DNA of 55,357 nt from Bacillota bacterium (lineage in GTDB: Bacteria; Bacillota; Negativicutes; Sporomusales; Sporomusaceae). Shown one piece after another: positions 44,987 to 54,172 of the stretch (within the stretch, counting starts at the first letter, position 1; each line of letters starts with the position of its first letter). The stretch spans positions 1-55,357 of the forward strand of contig JAEWGR010000124.1 of the NCBI GenBank assembly GCA_023388195.1. The letters run 5' to 3'. The translations under genes and the position numbers were made by a program. The notes beneath the pieces are model-generated. The model saw only the letters and a list, made by a program, of their open reading frames with translations, ran no database searches and was not told the DNA's origin.

Positions 44987-47000
44987 CCACAATGCCCCCT
45001 CTTTCCCCCAGCACCTCAATAAAGGCTTCCAGTCTGGTTTTCAGCTGACCCTGGTCGCTGGCAGAGTAATCGACAGGCACCTCTAATACGGGTATACCAA
45101 GCTTTTGATAGTGTCGGAAAAACTCGTGCTTGATCTGGCCATAGCACGGGCAGAATTTCAGATACACGTACAAGATACCGTCAACCTGGTATTCCTGCGC
45201 CAGATCGCCGGAGATGGTAACCCGCTCCTGCAGTGGCTTCATCCGGGTGCACGGCGACTGGTCCAGATAGCCTTCAGCCAAAGCCTGGTAGGGATCGCCC
45301 TCCTCACTGATCTGGAAACTGACATTGCGCGACCCTGTGCAGTGGTCCTCAATAACTACCCGCGCGCCCACAGTATCTTCAATAAGCTCCAGCAGCCTCC
45401 GGTCACCGTCAGCCACAATGCCGCCGGCCATCATCAGCCTGATCGGTTTGCGGCCCTGATCAGGCACTGCCGCCAGGGTATCATAGATTTGCCGGTACAA
45501 GACCAGCAATTCAGCCGGTGGCAGATAGTAATAGCCTTTGATGAGATCCAGGAAATCTTTGCCTTTAATCGGCGGATTATCCCGTTTGCGCAGGTCGGAG
45601 ATCTTCTTTAATACCGCCCGCACCTGGTTATAGAGTCTGATTTGCTCGCGCACGGCTTCTTCACTAACCGTATTGCCTGACAATCTTTCCAGATCTTCTT
45701 TGAAGTTTACGATCTCTGTCCGGTAGTAATTCCGCGAGGATTCTTTCTCCCGCAGGCGGGGCAGGGTATAAATGTCGGTGGGGGAGAAAAAGTCGCCTAT
45801 GGCTTCCCCGACTTTTTTAATGCAGTCGCAGGTATAAAAGGTATACACTTTGTCCAGGGCTTTATATAAAGGGTCACCTTCCTTGAAGGCACCGAGGATA
45901 CTCTTGGTGAAATCGCAGAATACACTCTGGGTAATCTGCTCACCGCTTGCAACCACCTCGGTATTGCCCATTTTAAACAGCCGCAGCTGATTAACACCGG
46001 CAGCATTAATCAGTTCCAGCGGGGTATAGGTGCAAAGATAACCGACACTCTTTCTCCCGTCGTCAGCAGTAATGATGGCCTCCTGCTGTTGGGCAATCCG
46101 GCTTTCCAGCTCACTTAAATCCAGGCTAAAGCCGTTCTCTGCCGCCTGTTCACCCCGCACGCCTGCCGCCTGATAGTTGAGCGCATGTACAGCTGCCCCC
46201 AGGGCGCCGGCATAGATAGCATCCAGCTTAAATTCACTGATTGGGTGTTCAAGCAGGTCTTCAATCGCCTTTTTCATACCAATATTATTGGAGACGCCAC
46301 CGGAAAAGGCCAGGCCCGGTTCCAGGCCAATCCGGCTCAACAGGTTGCGTACCCGGCGGGCTGTAGCCAGATGAATGCCGGCGGCAATGTCTTCCTGGGT
46401 TGCGCCTCTGGCCCGCAGCGAGATGACCTCCGACTCGGCAAACACGACGCATTGGCTGCTGATTTCCGAAGGCTTAGTGGCCGCCAGTGCCACTTTTCCG
46501 AGTTCACTCAAATCCAGATCCAGCAGCTGGGCTACTTTTTCCAAAAACCGGCCGGTGCCGGCGGCACATTTGTCGTTCATGACGAATTCCACAACCCGGC
46601 CGGTCTCGGGATCGACCTTAATGCCTTTCGAGTCCTGGCCGCCAATGTCAATGATCGTTTGAATGGCGGCATTCAGGTAGTGAGCCCCCATGGCATGGCA
46701 GGAGATCTCGGTCACAATCTGATGGGGTATTTCATTAAAACTCATAGCTACCCGGCCGTAACCGGTGCCGACAATATAGGTAATATCCGACCGTTTCAGG
46801 CCGGATTGGATCAACAGTTCGGCCAGCAGTTCGTCAGAGGTTTCCTGCATGTCAATCCCGGTAGGGGTTTGGACAGTGTACAGCTCATCACCGGTAATGA
46901 GTACGGCTTTCCCGGTTCTTGAACCAATATCAATCCCCACAACCGTTGCGCCGGTGATGTCGGCAATAAGGCTGGGGTCAATGATGTCTGCAATTTTCAT
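44955..47000 (-). CDS. Activator-dehydratase fusion: HgdC-like ATPase plus double-cubane-type domain
   Basis: A 681-residue fusion. Residues 1-275 are an HgdC-type activator with Cys145 (NDKCAAGTG), Cys184 (SSQCVVFAESEV) and ASKHA loops. Residues about 315-665 are an HgdB/double-cubane-type domain (GYLCTYTPLELINAAG) with Cys362, the pair Cys391/Cys393 (YTCDC), Cys554 (DHCTGSR), Cys584 (SPCTRMK) and Cys617/Cys619 (KFCPCYG). At least six cysteines lie in cluster-type positions, so this, rather than the four short paralogues, is the best candidate for an [8Fe-9S] cluster. Fusion would give intramolecular electron delivery. Stop overlaps the next gene. Confidence 0.82.
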   Translation of the reverse strand: MKIADIIDPSLIADITGATVVGIDIGSRTGKAVLITGDELYTVQTPTGIDMQETSDELLAELLIQSGLKRSDITYIVGTGYGRVAMSFNEIPHQIVTEISCHAMGAHYLNAAIQTIIDIGGQDSKGIKVDPETGRVVEFVMNDKCAAGTGRFLEKVAQLLDLDLSELGKVALAATKPSEISSQCVVFAESEVISLRARGATQEDIAAGIHLATARRVRNLLSRIGLEPGLAFSGGVSNNIGMKKAIEDLLEHPISEFKLDAIYAGALGAAVHALNYQAAGVRGEQAAENGFSLDLSELESRIAQQQEAIITADDGRKSVGYLCTYTPLELINAAGVNQLRLFKMGNTEVVASGEQITQSVFCDFTKSILGAFKEGDPLYKALDKVYTFYTCDCIKKVGEAIGDFFSPTDIYTLPRLREKESSRNYYRTEIVNFKEDLERLSGNTVSEEAVREQIRLYNQVRAVLKKISDLRKRDNPPIKGKDFLDLIKGYYYLPPAELLVLYRQIYDTLAAVPDQGRKPIRLMMAGGIVADGDRRLLELIEDTVGARVVIEDHCTGSRNVSFQISEEGDPYQALAEGYLDQSPCTRMKPLQERVTISGDLAQEYQVDGILYVYLKFCPCYGQIKHEFFRHYQKLGIPVLEVPVDYSASDQGQLKTRLEAFIEVLGERGGIVDADRGSSKSA

Positions 47001-47049
47001 GTTTTTTAGCTCCTTTTATCTATTCAGAATCTTGGCCTGGTACCCTGTA

Positions 47050-48258
47050 CTAAGCCAGCATTTCCACAAAGGCCCTTATCCGGGTCAGGATCTGGCCTGT
47101 GGGCGGTCCTACCTGGAAAGTACCCTCCAGATTAATGCTGGGGAACCCTTTTTTATGGAAATAATCCCGCCACATCTCCCGCGCCACACTGCCGTATGAG
47201 CAGCCCAGATAACCATAAAGCACCAACCCTCTGGCCTTGACCTTTTTCAATTCCTGTTCAATCACTTTTTGTACATAAATGGAAGCGCCGGCTTCCTGAT
47301 TGCCCAGGACATGGCGGGCTAACGCCTCCACCGGCGGCAGGGTTTCATCATAATTATTGAAAGGGTAGCCGCGAAAGCCAAGCAGAGCGCCGCCGGCCTG
47401 ATCAATTGCTTCATAAATCCCAAATTCCTGGCCGGCACTGCCAACCCAAACCAGGGGAATAACTTTGGCCAGGTCGCTTTTGCTGACAGGCGCTGTTTCC
47501 AGTTCAGCAATCAGCTCATCCAGCACAGCTTCATATGCGGCCGGCTTGCCGAAATACGTATTTAACCCTGTCAGGAGATAAATAGAAGGCAGGCTGCGCA
47601 TATAGTAAGGATTTTTAATCCGCAGCTCCAGAACCTTTCTGACCTTGACGATCAGCCGGTTTTTGCGCTGAATCTCAATTCTGAGCTTTTCTTCATTAAT
47701 GTCCCTGCTGCCGGTCAGCCACTCTGCCGTTTCGTAAATCTGTTCAATAAGAAACTGTACCAGTTGCTCCAGCCGCTCGCCTTTTACGCCGGGAGCCCGG
47801 TAAACCACATCAATGGCATGAACATCATAGCCTTCTTTTTTCATCAGCTCCCAGGCCAGATTATAAGGCTCGCAGGCCACACTGGCACCGATAATCCGCT
47901 TGATGCCGGAACCGCGGCGTTTATGCCACTGGCCAACGGTGCACTTGACCATCGAGCAGGTCTCCTGGGGAAACTGGTAATAATCCTCGGCTATCGTAAC
48001 CGATTCCATGTCACTTAAACGTCCCATTTCACTGTAAGCCACCGGAATAATACCTGAGGCATAAGCCAGCGGTATTTCCCAGCCGGTGGCCCGCGACCAG
48101 ACAGCGTTGATCTTGTTTTCTGCGTATGCTTTTTCCGCATCCTGAACATAAGAAGTAGACAGATCCAATAGCTTGCCGATCGCCGGTGAATAAGGGTGAA
48201 CCTGCGTTTTACTGTAGATTAGATAGTCGCGCGGACTCTGAATATCCTCAATGTCCAT
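47050..48258 (-). CDS. HgdB-like protein, paralogue 4
   Basis: A 402-residue protein with MDIEDIQSPRDYL at the start (ATG 48258, weak GTGAGG site nine bases upstream). It keeps ETCSMVKC, SVACEPYN and GYLGCSYGS. It is the most divergent of the four paralogues (EIPLAYASGIIPVAYSEM, YLLTGLNTYFGKP). It follows the binding-protein gene by 36 bp and precedes the fusion gene by 49 bp. Confidence 0.75.
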   Translation of the reverse strand: MDIEDIQSPRDYLIYSKTQVHPYSPAIGKLLDLSTSYVQDAEKAYAENKINAVWSRATGWEIPLAYASGIIPVAYSEMGRLSDMESVTIAEDYYQFPQETCSMVKCTVGQWHKRRGSGIKRIIGASVACEPYNLAWELMKKEGYDVHAIDVVYRAPGVKGERLEQLVQFLIEQIYETAEWLTGSRDINEEKLRIEIQRKNRLIVKVRKVLELRIKNPYYMRSLPSIYLLTGLNTYFGKPAAYEAVLDELIAELETAPVSKSDLAKVIPLVWVGSAGQEFGIYEAIDQAGGALLGFRGYPFNNYDETLPPVEALARHVLGNQEAGASIYVQKVIEQELKKVKARGLVLYGYLGCSYGSVAREMWRDYFHKKGFPSINLEGTFQVGPPTGQILTRIRAFVEMLA

Positions 48259-48294
48259 ACATAGTGCCTCACTTTCCAATATGCCGCTATTTTA

Positions 48295-49320
48295 CTAACG
48301 CTTAGCGTTAGGATTAAATTCATTGGTAAATATCTGTTCCGGTTTAACATCATTTTTTATTTCCCCGAATTCCTTCAGCAAATCAATCCAGATGGTTGCT
48401 GTTTCCGGCTGAATAATACCCTGGGGGGCAAAATAGCCGGTTCGCAGCAGCTTGGGATCCACTTTCGCCCGTTTAACAGTAATATCGATAGCCTGCTGCT
48501 GATTGGCGTCAGCCCAGTCATTGGCTTTGGCAATCGCTTTGACGAAGCGTCTGACCACATCGGGCTTTTCCTTAATGAATTTTTCTGAGAAGTAGAAAGG
48601 AGTCCCGCCGCCGACTGTCCCAAACACATCATAATCAGTAAACAATACTTTAAGACCGCCCCGGGCCAGCAGGAAGTTGGGGTTTTTATGAAAACCGGCT
48701 ATATCAATATCCCCTTGCCGCAAGGCTTGTTCCAGGTTGGCCTCCGGCATGACAATCACCTCTACCTTGCCTTTAGGCGAGTCGATGCCGTTTTTCTTCA
48801 AATAGGCATAAGGGGTATATTCGTTGCAGCCGCCAATTGTGGGTATACCCACCTTCTTACCGATCATATCCTTAGCACTTTTTACCGGACTGTTATCCAG
48901 GGTTACATAGACCATATGGGGTATTTCCTTGGTTGTTTCCGTACCGGCGACTACGGCTTTGATCTTGGCGCCGGCCGAGATGCCGGCAATCGTTCTGTTA
49001 ATGTGCGCGGCACCAACATCAATCTTCCCGGCCACTACGGAAGCAACCAGTTGGGGCGACGGTACAACACCCACATATTCCAGTTTGATACCTTCTTCGG
49101 CAAAATAGCCTAGTTCATCCGCAACCATATAGATATCAGGCCGGGTTACATCACCGGGAGTAGGAACCCTGATAATATCTGGCTGTTTGGCCTGGCTCTC
49201 CCCGGCCGTCTTTTGCGCTTCCTGGTTCTTGGCGCAGCCAAACAGCAGCAGGGATAAAATCGAAATCATCAGCAGCCCAAGAATTATTGTTTGAAGACGA
49301 TTTTTAAGTACAGTTTTCAT
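48295..49320 (-). CDS. NitT/TauT-family ABC substrate-binding lipoprotein (paralogue group 1)
   Basis: The 341-residue lipoprotein (LLLFGCAKN) shares the group-1 blocks AGKIDVGAAHINRTIAGISAGAKIKAVVAG, IGGCNEYTPYAYLKKNGI, ALRQGDIDIAGFHK and the FTNEFNPNAKR end. Starts at ATG 49320 behind GGAGG. It heads the module binding protein/HgdB-like/fusion/HgdB-like/HgdB-like/activator, preceded by RNA element N. The repeated mix of binding proteins and HgdB-like genes suggests coupled uptake and reduction. Confidence 0.86.
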   Translation of the reverse strand: MKTVLKNRLQTIILGLLMISILSLLLFGCAKNQEAQKTAGESQAKQPDIIRVPTPGDVTRPDIYMVADELGYFAEEGIKLEYVGVVPSPQLVASVVAGKIDVGAAHINRTIAGISAGAKIKAVVAGTETTKEIPHMVYVTLDNSPVKSAKDMIGKKVGIPTIGGCNEYTPYAYLKKNGIDSPKGKVEVIVMPEANLEQALRQGDIDIAGFHKNPNFLLARGGLKVLFTDYDVFGTVGGGTPFYFSEKFIKEKPDVVRRFVKAIAKANDWADANQQQAIDITVKRAKVDPKLLRTGYFAPQGIIQPETATIWIDLLKEFGEIKNDVKPEQIFTNEFNPNAKR

Positions 49321-49380
49321 TATATTGCCTCCGTATCATAAGTATTTGGTAGCGGGAAGAGTAGATCACTGCCTGTTGTA

Positions 49381-49432
49381 ACAGAGGCTATGAGGAGTAC
49401 CCTCAGCCTTCAGTTAGATGACTGACCGGCTA
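49381..49432 (-). promoter_or_regulatory. Leader RNA element, copy N
   Basis: Minus strand: CCGG-UCAGU, loop CAUCUA, ACUGA-AGGC, then the stem GGCUGAGGG / CCUCAUAGCC with UACU loop. Stem 1 is five pairs. The UGA just before the stem is replaced by CGG in this copy. It comes about 20 bases after the activator stop at 49454. Confidence 0.65.
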
Positions 49433-49453
49433 TCGGTAAACACGCTGGCGCCG

Positions 49454-50335
49454 CTAACTGGCCGAAGCCGATACGCCTCCCTGCTCAGCCGTGATTGCGG
49501 CCAGGGTTTTTTGGGCAATCACGGCGCCGCCCAAGGCCCCGGCATAAATGGTGTCAAGCTTAACCTCGCTGATTGCATGGCCGAGGACCTCTTCCACCGC
49601 CTTTTTCATCCCGGCATTGTTTGACACGCCGCCGGTAAACACTAAGTCCGGCTCCAGGCCAATCCGGTTAAACAGGTTGCGAATCCGGCGCGCGGTTGCA
49701 ATATGAATGCCGGCCGCAATATCGGCCCGTTTTTCGCCTTTTGCCTTCAGGGAGATAACCTCTGATTCGGCAAAGACTACGCACTGGCTGCTGATGTCTG
49801 AGGGTTTAGTGGCCTTAAGTGCCTCCCGGCCCAGTTCTTCGGTAGTCAAATCCAGCAGCTGCGCCACTTTTTCCAAAAACCGGCCCGTACCGGCAGCACA
49901 TTTGTCATTCATAATAAATTCCACCACTTTGCCGGTCTTCGGATCTACCCGGATGGCTTTAGAATCCTGGCCGCCAATGTCGACTATCGAGCGGACATTG
50001 GCATTAAGTACATGGGCGCCCATGGCATGGCAGGAGATTTCAGTAACAATTTTATTGGGGATATCACCAAAATTAAGCGATATCCGGCCATAGCCGGTAC
50101 CAACAATATATTGAATATCGGCTTGCTGTAAACCGGTCTGTTGCAGCAGTTTGTCAAACAGCTTGTCGGCAGTCTGTTGGGTAAACACGGCCGTAGGCGT
50201 AATCGCGGTATACAGCTTGCCTTCCGTTAACAGGACAGCCTTACCGGTCCGCGAACCAATATCGATACCGATCACGGTGTCGTTCGTAAGCGTACCTGCC
50301 AGTTTTTTATCAATAACATCAACTATTTTTCTCAT
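49454..50335 (-). CDS. HgdC/BadFG-type ATP-dependent activator, second copy
   Basis: A 293-residue activator closely similar to the one at 41632: IGIDIGSRTGKAVL, VDIGGQDSKAI, NDKCAAGTG and SSQCVVFAESEV. It directly follows the nifD-like/nifK-like/permease genes with a 53-bp gap. That gives the best positional case that an HgdC-type ATPase serves the nitrogenase-like enzyme in place of NifH. An unlinked NifH cannot be excluded from this window alone. Confidence 0.88.
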   Translation of the reverse strand: MRKIVDVIDKKLAGTLTNDTVIGIDIGSRTGKAVLLTEGKLYTAITPTAVFTQQTADKLFDKLLQQTGLQQADIQYIVGTGYGRISLNFGDIPNKIVTEISCHAMGAHVLNANVRSIVDIGGQDSKAIRVDPKTGKVVEFIMNDKCAAGTGRFLEKVAQLLDLTTEELGREALKATKPSDISSQCVVFAESEVISLKAKGEKRADIAAGIHIATARRIRNLFNRIGLEPDLVFTGGVSNNAGMKKAVEEVLGHAISEVKLDTIYAGALGGAVIAQKTLAAITAEQGGVSASAS

Positions 50336-50388
50336 CTTCGGTCACTCCTTTGTTTTTTCTGACTCTATATAGAGCAGGCCAGGCTGCC

Positions 50389-51171
50389 TTATGCGGTTTC
50401 TGCAGTCCCCTTCCAGCGGGTGAGGTACTGCTCAAGTCTGACAATTAAATAATTGACCGACATCCCCAGCATAATCAGCACCACAATGCCGGCATACATT
50501 TTTTCGACCTCATATTTATGCTGCGCATCAAAAATCAGGAAACCCAGCCCGGCACTGGCCCCCAGCATTTCTGCCGCCACCAGAATAATAATCGAGCGGG
50601 TGGCGCTGATCCGGAGACCGGTAATAATAGAAGGCACCGCAGCCGGTAATATAACATGCAGAAATAAACCAAACCGGGACATCGCCATTGACCGGGCCGC
50701 TTTTATCAACAGCGGATCAACCGTCTTGACACCTTCGATGGTGTTAATCAGGATCGGCCAGATTGAGCCCCAGAAGATAATGCCAACTTTGGACAATTCC
50801 CCCAGCCCGAATACCAGAATAAATACGGGATATAATGCCAGTGTCGCTGTATTCCGGCAGATCTGCATCAACGGATCGACTATTTTTTCCAGGCGTTTAA
50901 ACCAGCCCATAAAAATCCCCAGCGGGATAGCAATCGCCACGGCAATAAAGAATCCCAGCAGCGTCCGGTGGAAACTTGCCAGTGCATGCTTTGCCAATTC
51001 ACCGGACACTATCAGGCTTAACAGTCCCTGCATTACGTCACTAAAGGGGGGTAAGCTGCGGGAGTCAATAACACCTGTTGACGGCAGAAGCTCCCAGATC
51101 AGAATTACCAGCCCGATAGCAACCATTCTTTTTAACAATTTCCAGCCCGTATCCCAATATGTGCTTAACAC
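50389..51171 (-). CDS. NitT/TauT-family ABC permease
   Basis: The 260-residue permease starts at GTG 51171 behind GGTGGTGAG. Core: LPPFSDVMQGLLSLIVSGELAKHALASFHRTLLGFF and coupling loop IKAARSMAMSRFGLFLHVILPAAVPSIITG. Sits between the NifK-like gene (27 bp upstream) and the activator, so transport is embedded within the reductase operon. Confidence 0.86.
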   Translation of the reverse strand: MLSTYWDTGWKLLKRMVAIGLVILIWELLPSTGVIDSRSLPPFSDVMQGLLSLIVSGELAKHALASFHRTLLGFFIAVAIAIPLGIFMGWFKRLEKIVDPLMQICRNTATLALYPVFILVFGLGELSKVGIIFWGSIWPILINTIEGVKTVDPLLIKAARSMAMSRFGLFLHVILPAAVPSIITGLRISATRSIIILVAAEMLGASAGLGFLIFDAQHKYEVEKMYAGIVVLIMLGMSVNYLIVRLEQYLTRWKGTAETA

Positions 51172-51198
51172 AATCTCACCACCCCTGTATCCATTTAC

Positions 51199-52539
51199 TT
51201 ATCTGTTACTAATCAAGGTACTCAGAATATCGGTTGCCAAATGCAGTCCACCCCGGTAACCGGCGTAGGCCTGATCAGTCACTACCCGGTTGCTCACCGG
51301 ATAGGTAACACTGAGAAAGCCGGCTTTACATTCCTGGGCCAGTGGCCGGTCCCAGGTACTGCCCAGCACAAAAGCGGGGTGGATGGGCGAGCCGTACTCA
51401 TCTGCTTCTTTCGCCAACTCCTGCTGTAAGGCGGTCTCGATCCGGCTGGTATCTGTTTCAAAAACCAGTGTAGGCTGCAGTGAGGCCGGCAGGGATTGGA
51501 AACGCTCAGCCACCCTGGCTTTGCCGGCATCATCCAGGATATCGGTCACAGCCACCAGGTAGGGAATCCAGCCAAAATCCTCGGCCAGAAAACGGGTAAG
51601 CGCGTAGCTGTAATTGGCATCGCCCACCACAATGGCAAAACGCTGCAAATCCAGATCATTATACAGCTCGGCGACATGTTCAGCGTAGGCATAATACCAC
51701 TCCGTCTCCCGTTGCACTACGGCGGCCAGGACCGCCGGCTCGATGGTAATATAACCGGCAAGCTCTGTTAAAAAGGCGTTGGTAGCGGTAGGGCCGATCG
51801 GCAGCGGCATATTCACAAACGGTATGCCATGGACTTCCTTAAAGGCCTGGGCGGCCTCCAGACCATGCACATCTGACAACACAACTGTTAAGGCCGCCTG
51901 GGACGAGTTTTTCAGCGACGACAGCTCATCAAAAGGGCTGAAAAAAGTATTCACCTGCAGGCCCACAGCTGTCAGCAGCCGTTTCAATTCCAGCAGATTG
52001 CCCCGCCAGAAAACATCCTGCGTGGGAATAACCCCCAACAAATTGATCTGATTGGCAACCTTGGCAAGCCCTTTTTCCACCACCTGTTCAATCAGGGCCG
52101 TGAGAATCAGGTCATAGCCACTGGCAGAATTGCCTTTAAAACCGCCGGTTTCAGCCACTACCAGCGGTTTGCCCTCAGCCTGGAACCGGCCGGCCACCGA
52201 CCGGACGTCATCGCCGATAATATCGGTCATGCAGCCGGTGATCACCGCATACAGATCGGCATCAATAATCGCCAGCGTACTGTCAATCTGCTCGGCCAGG
52301 CGGCTTTCGCCCCCGAATATTACCTCCTTCTCCAGGATATTGGTGCTGGGAGTGGCCCGCCCGTTGCAATAGCTGGTTCCCCAGTAGCCGCTGCCGGATT
52401 TGGCCGCACCGTCGGCGGCCGAGGCGCAGCCGGGGGCTGAATGCACAATGGCCACCGCCCGGTTGATTGCATTCACCGTTACCAGGGCACCGCCCAAAGC
52501 ACATTGATAACGGGGTTTCTCAATAAAATTGCTGCTCAT
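51199..52539 (-). CDS. Nitrogenase-like component 1, beta-type subunit, second pair (NifK-like)
   Basis: The 446-residue protein has Cys13 (YQCALGG), Cys38 (HSAPGCASA) and Cys103 (ITGCMTDIIGDD) in P-cluster-type positions and KEVIFGGESRLAEQI. Clearly homologous to the protein at 29072 (same length and ending) but diverged. Its start overlaps the NifD-like stop as ATGA, and it follows the alpha gene, the opposite order to the first pair. Confidence 0.85.
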   Translation of the reverse strand: MSSNFIEKPRYQCALGGALVTVNAINRAVAIVHSAPGCASAADGAAKSGSGYWGTSYCNGRATPSTNILEKEVIFGGESRLAEQIDSTLAIIDADLYAVITGCMTDIIGDDVRSVAGRFQAEGKPLVVAETGGFKGNSASGYDLILTALIEQVVEKGLAKVANQINLLGVIPTQDVFWRGNLLELKRLLTAVGLQVNTFFSPFDELSSLKNSSQAALTVVLSDVHGLEAAQAFKEVHGIPFVNMPLPIGPTATNAFLTELAGYITIEPAVLAAVVQRETEWYYAYAEHVAELYNDLDLQRFAIVVGDANYSYALTRFLAEDFGWIPYLVAVTDILDDAGKARVAERFQSLPASLQPTLVFETDTSRIETALQQELAKEADEYGSPIHPAFVLGSTWDRPLAQECKAGFLSVTYPVSNRVVTDQAYAGYRGGLHLATDILSTLISNR

Positions 52540-54095
52540 CGTCCTGCCACCTCTTCTGCCGTCTGTGTTGCCGCCGATTCCTGTTCCCAGGCCGGGGAAA
52601 CGTCCTCCACCTTAATAAAAGCGAATGGGTTTTGTTCATACCAGACCGGCTTATAGGGATTTTTTGTATTTTGCGCCAGATTCCGGTTAAACGAGTAGTT
52701 TCGCAGGACCCTTGCGGCTTTTTTAGCTACGGCATAGAAGCCCTGATAGCCAATATAACTGTCAAATATTCTAAAAATGGTTACTGTCGGCAACCCCTGT
52801 TTAGCCGCCCAGATATTATCCGTGACATGGCCGATAAACAGATCCGGTTTCGTCTTCTGCAGCAGGTTGGTCAGTTCAAAGGGCTGGAAATTAGCAATAT
52901 CTACAGTAAAGTTTTTACCATTTTGTTTTTGCACCAGCTTCTCATAATAATCTTTGCCAAAATGGTCGTGATGGTAGGAACGTACCCCGACAACCTCCAT
53001 GCCCAGCTCCTGGAACAGTGCGCCCGTTACCAGCGCCCGGAACTCACCGGCACTCAAAAATACTGTTTTGCCGCTCAAAGCAGGCTGATATTTGGCGACA
53101 GCCTGCCAAACCTTCTGCTCTTCGGCGGCAATCACGGCGGCGGCCTGCTTTTCCAGGCCAAAATGGCCGGCAATATCAAGCAGCCAGGTCCGGGTATTTT
53201 CCAGCCCGATCGGCATATCCTTCAGGACATAGGGCACACCGTACTCCTTGTACAGATAGTCAATAAAGTAATCATCATGGGTGGGGCAGACACTAATCGT
53301 CAGGTCGGCCTGCGTCATATTGCGGATGGCCTCGCGGGTGGCAAAATTGGGGCCGATCGTCACATCGATCCCGATTGCATTCAGCAGCCGGGTAATTTCA
53401 TCCTCATCCGGTTTCCCCACCGAAGCCAGATTAATAACATTGACCAGTGGCCGCTGGCGCTTATCGTCAGCCGGTCGCCGCGGCGGCCGGCCTTCTTTGT
53501 CACTCTCGATAAAGCCATGGACAATAGCGTGAAAGGCCACATCATAGCCGGTTGCCCAGACCTTGGTTTTAAACCCTTCACAATAGGCAACAAGCACCGG
53601 GATAGGCAGTTTATTCCTGACCCGGTCAATGACACTGGCGACATCATCGCCGATAATCGAAGGCGTGCAGGTCTGGAATACCACAATCGATTTGGGGGCG
53701 TACCGTTCATAGGTCTCCAAAATTGCATTTTCCAGTTTTTTCTCGCCGCCATGGACAACATCGCTTTCGGTCAGATTGGTCGATACCCAGATGCCGTCTT
53801 TGGCCTGGGGATTCCCTTTCTGCACATTCCGCAGCCGGATACCGATGACAGTGCTGACGCCATTGGCCGCACAGCCGATGGCGCCATGAACGACAACCGC
53901 CGTGTCCGGCAAAGTCAGCAGCATACCCATTGTTGGCAGCAATTGACACAGTCCGGACTGGGAAAAGGCCCGTTCCTGGTTTTTCAGGCAGCCTTTATTC
54001 TCTCCCTTCAGGCTGCAGGCTGTACCGCCGTAAGCGATGCAGGCCTCCAGCCTGCTCTCACGGCCGGGCACTGTTTTATCTTCCAATAAGCTCAT
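52536..54095 (-). CDS. Nitrogenase-like component 1, alpha-type subunit, second pair (NifD-like)
   Basis: A 519-residue NifD-like protein with Cys50 (SGLCQLL), Cys75 (HGAIGCAANG), Cys143 (QTCTPSIIGDD), CEGFKTK (172-178) and cofactor-type Cys270 (ISVCPTHDDYF). The motif THDDY after that cysteine is shared with the first pair. At the NifD His442 position the motif is SYIGYQG with Ile448, so the homocitrate-cofactor histidine is absent here too. Expected partner is the NifK-like protein encoded next. A long antisense frame here is not a gene. Confidence 0.85.
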   Translation of the reverse strand: MSLLEDKTVPGRESRLEACIAYGGTACSLKGENKGCLKNQERAFSQSGLCQLLPTMGMLLTLPDTAVVVHGAIGCAANGVSTVIGIRLRNVQKGNPQAKDGIWVSTNLTESDVVHGGEKKLENAILETYERYAPKSIVVFQTCTPSIIGDDVASVIDRVRNKLPIPVLVAYCEGFKTKVWATGYDVAFHAIVHGFIESDKEGRPPRRPADDKRQRPLVNVINLASVGKPDEDEITRLLNAIGIDVTIGPNFATREAIRNMTQADLTISVCPTHDDYFIDYLYKEYGVPYVLKDMPIGLENTRTWLLDIAGHFGLEKQAAAVIAAEEQKVWQAVAKYQPALSGKTVFLSAGEFRALVTGALFQELGMEVVGVRSYHHDHFGKDYYEKLVQKQNGKNFTVDIANFQPFELTNLLQKTKPDLFIGHVTDNIWAAKQGLPTVTIFRIFDSYIGYQGFYAVAKKAARVLRNYSFNRNLAQNTKNPYKPVWYEQNPFAFIKVEDVSPAWEQESAATQTAEEVAGR

Positions 54096-54172
54096 ATTTG
54101 CACCTCCCCTTTATGTACAACAGCCTTTCTTTACCGTTTGCCGCAACAGCGTTACAGCGGCCAAACCGCAAC

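Noticed and set aside
35043..49320. Repeated binding-protein and HgdB-like genes as an assembly artefact
   Set aside because: Copies differ throughout at DNA and protein level and have distinct flanks, so they are genuine diverged paralogues.
52632..54089. A 485-codon open frame on the plus strand, antisense to the second NifD-like gene
   Set aside because: It lies opposite a clear nitrogenase-like gene and arises from codon bias; it has no ribosome site, motif or similarity to any family I know.
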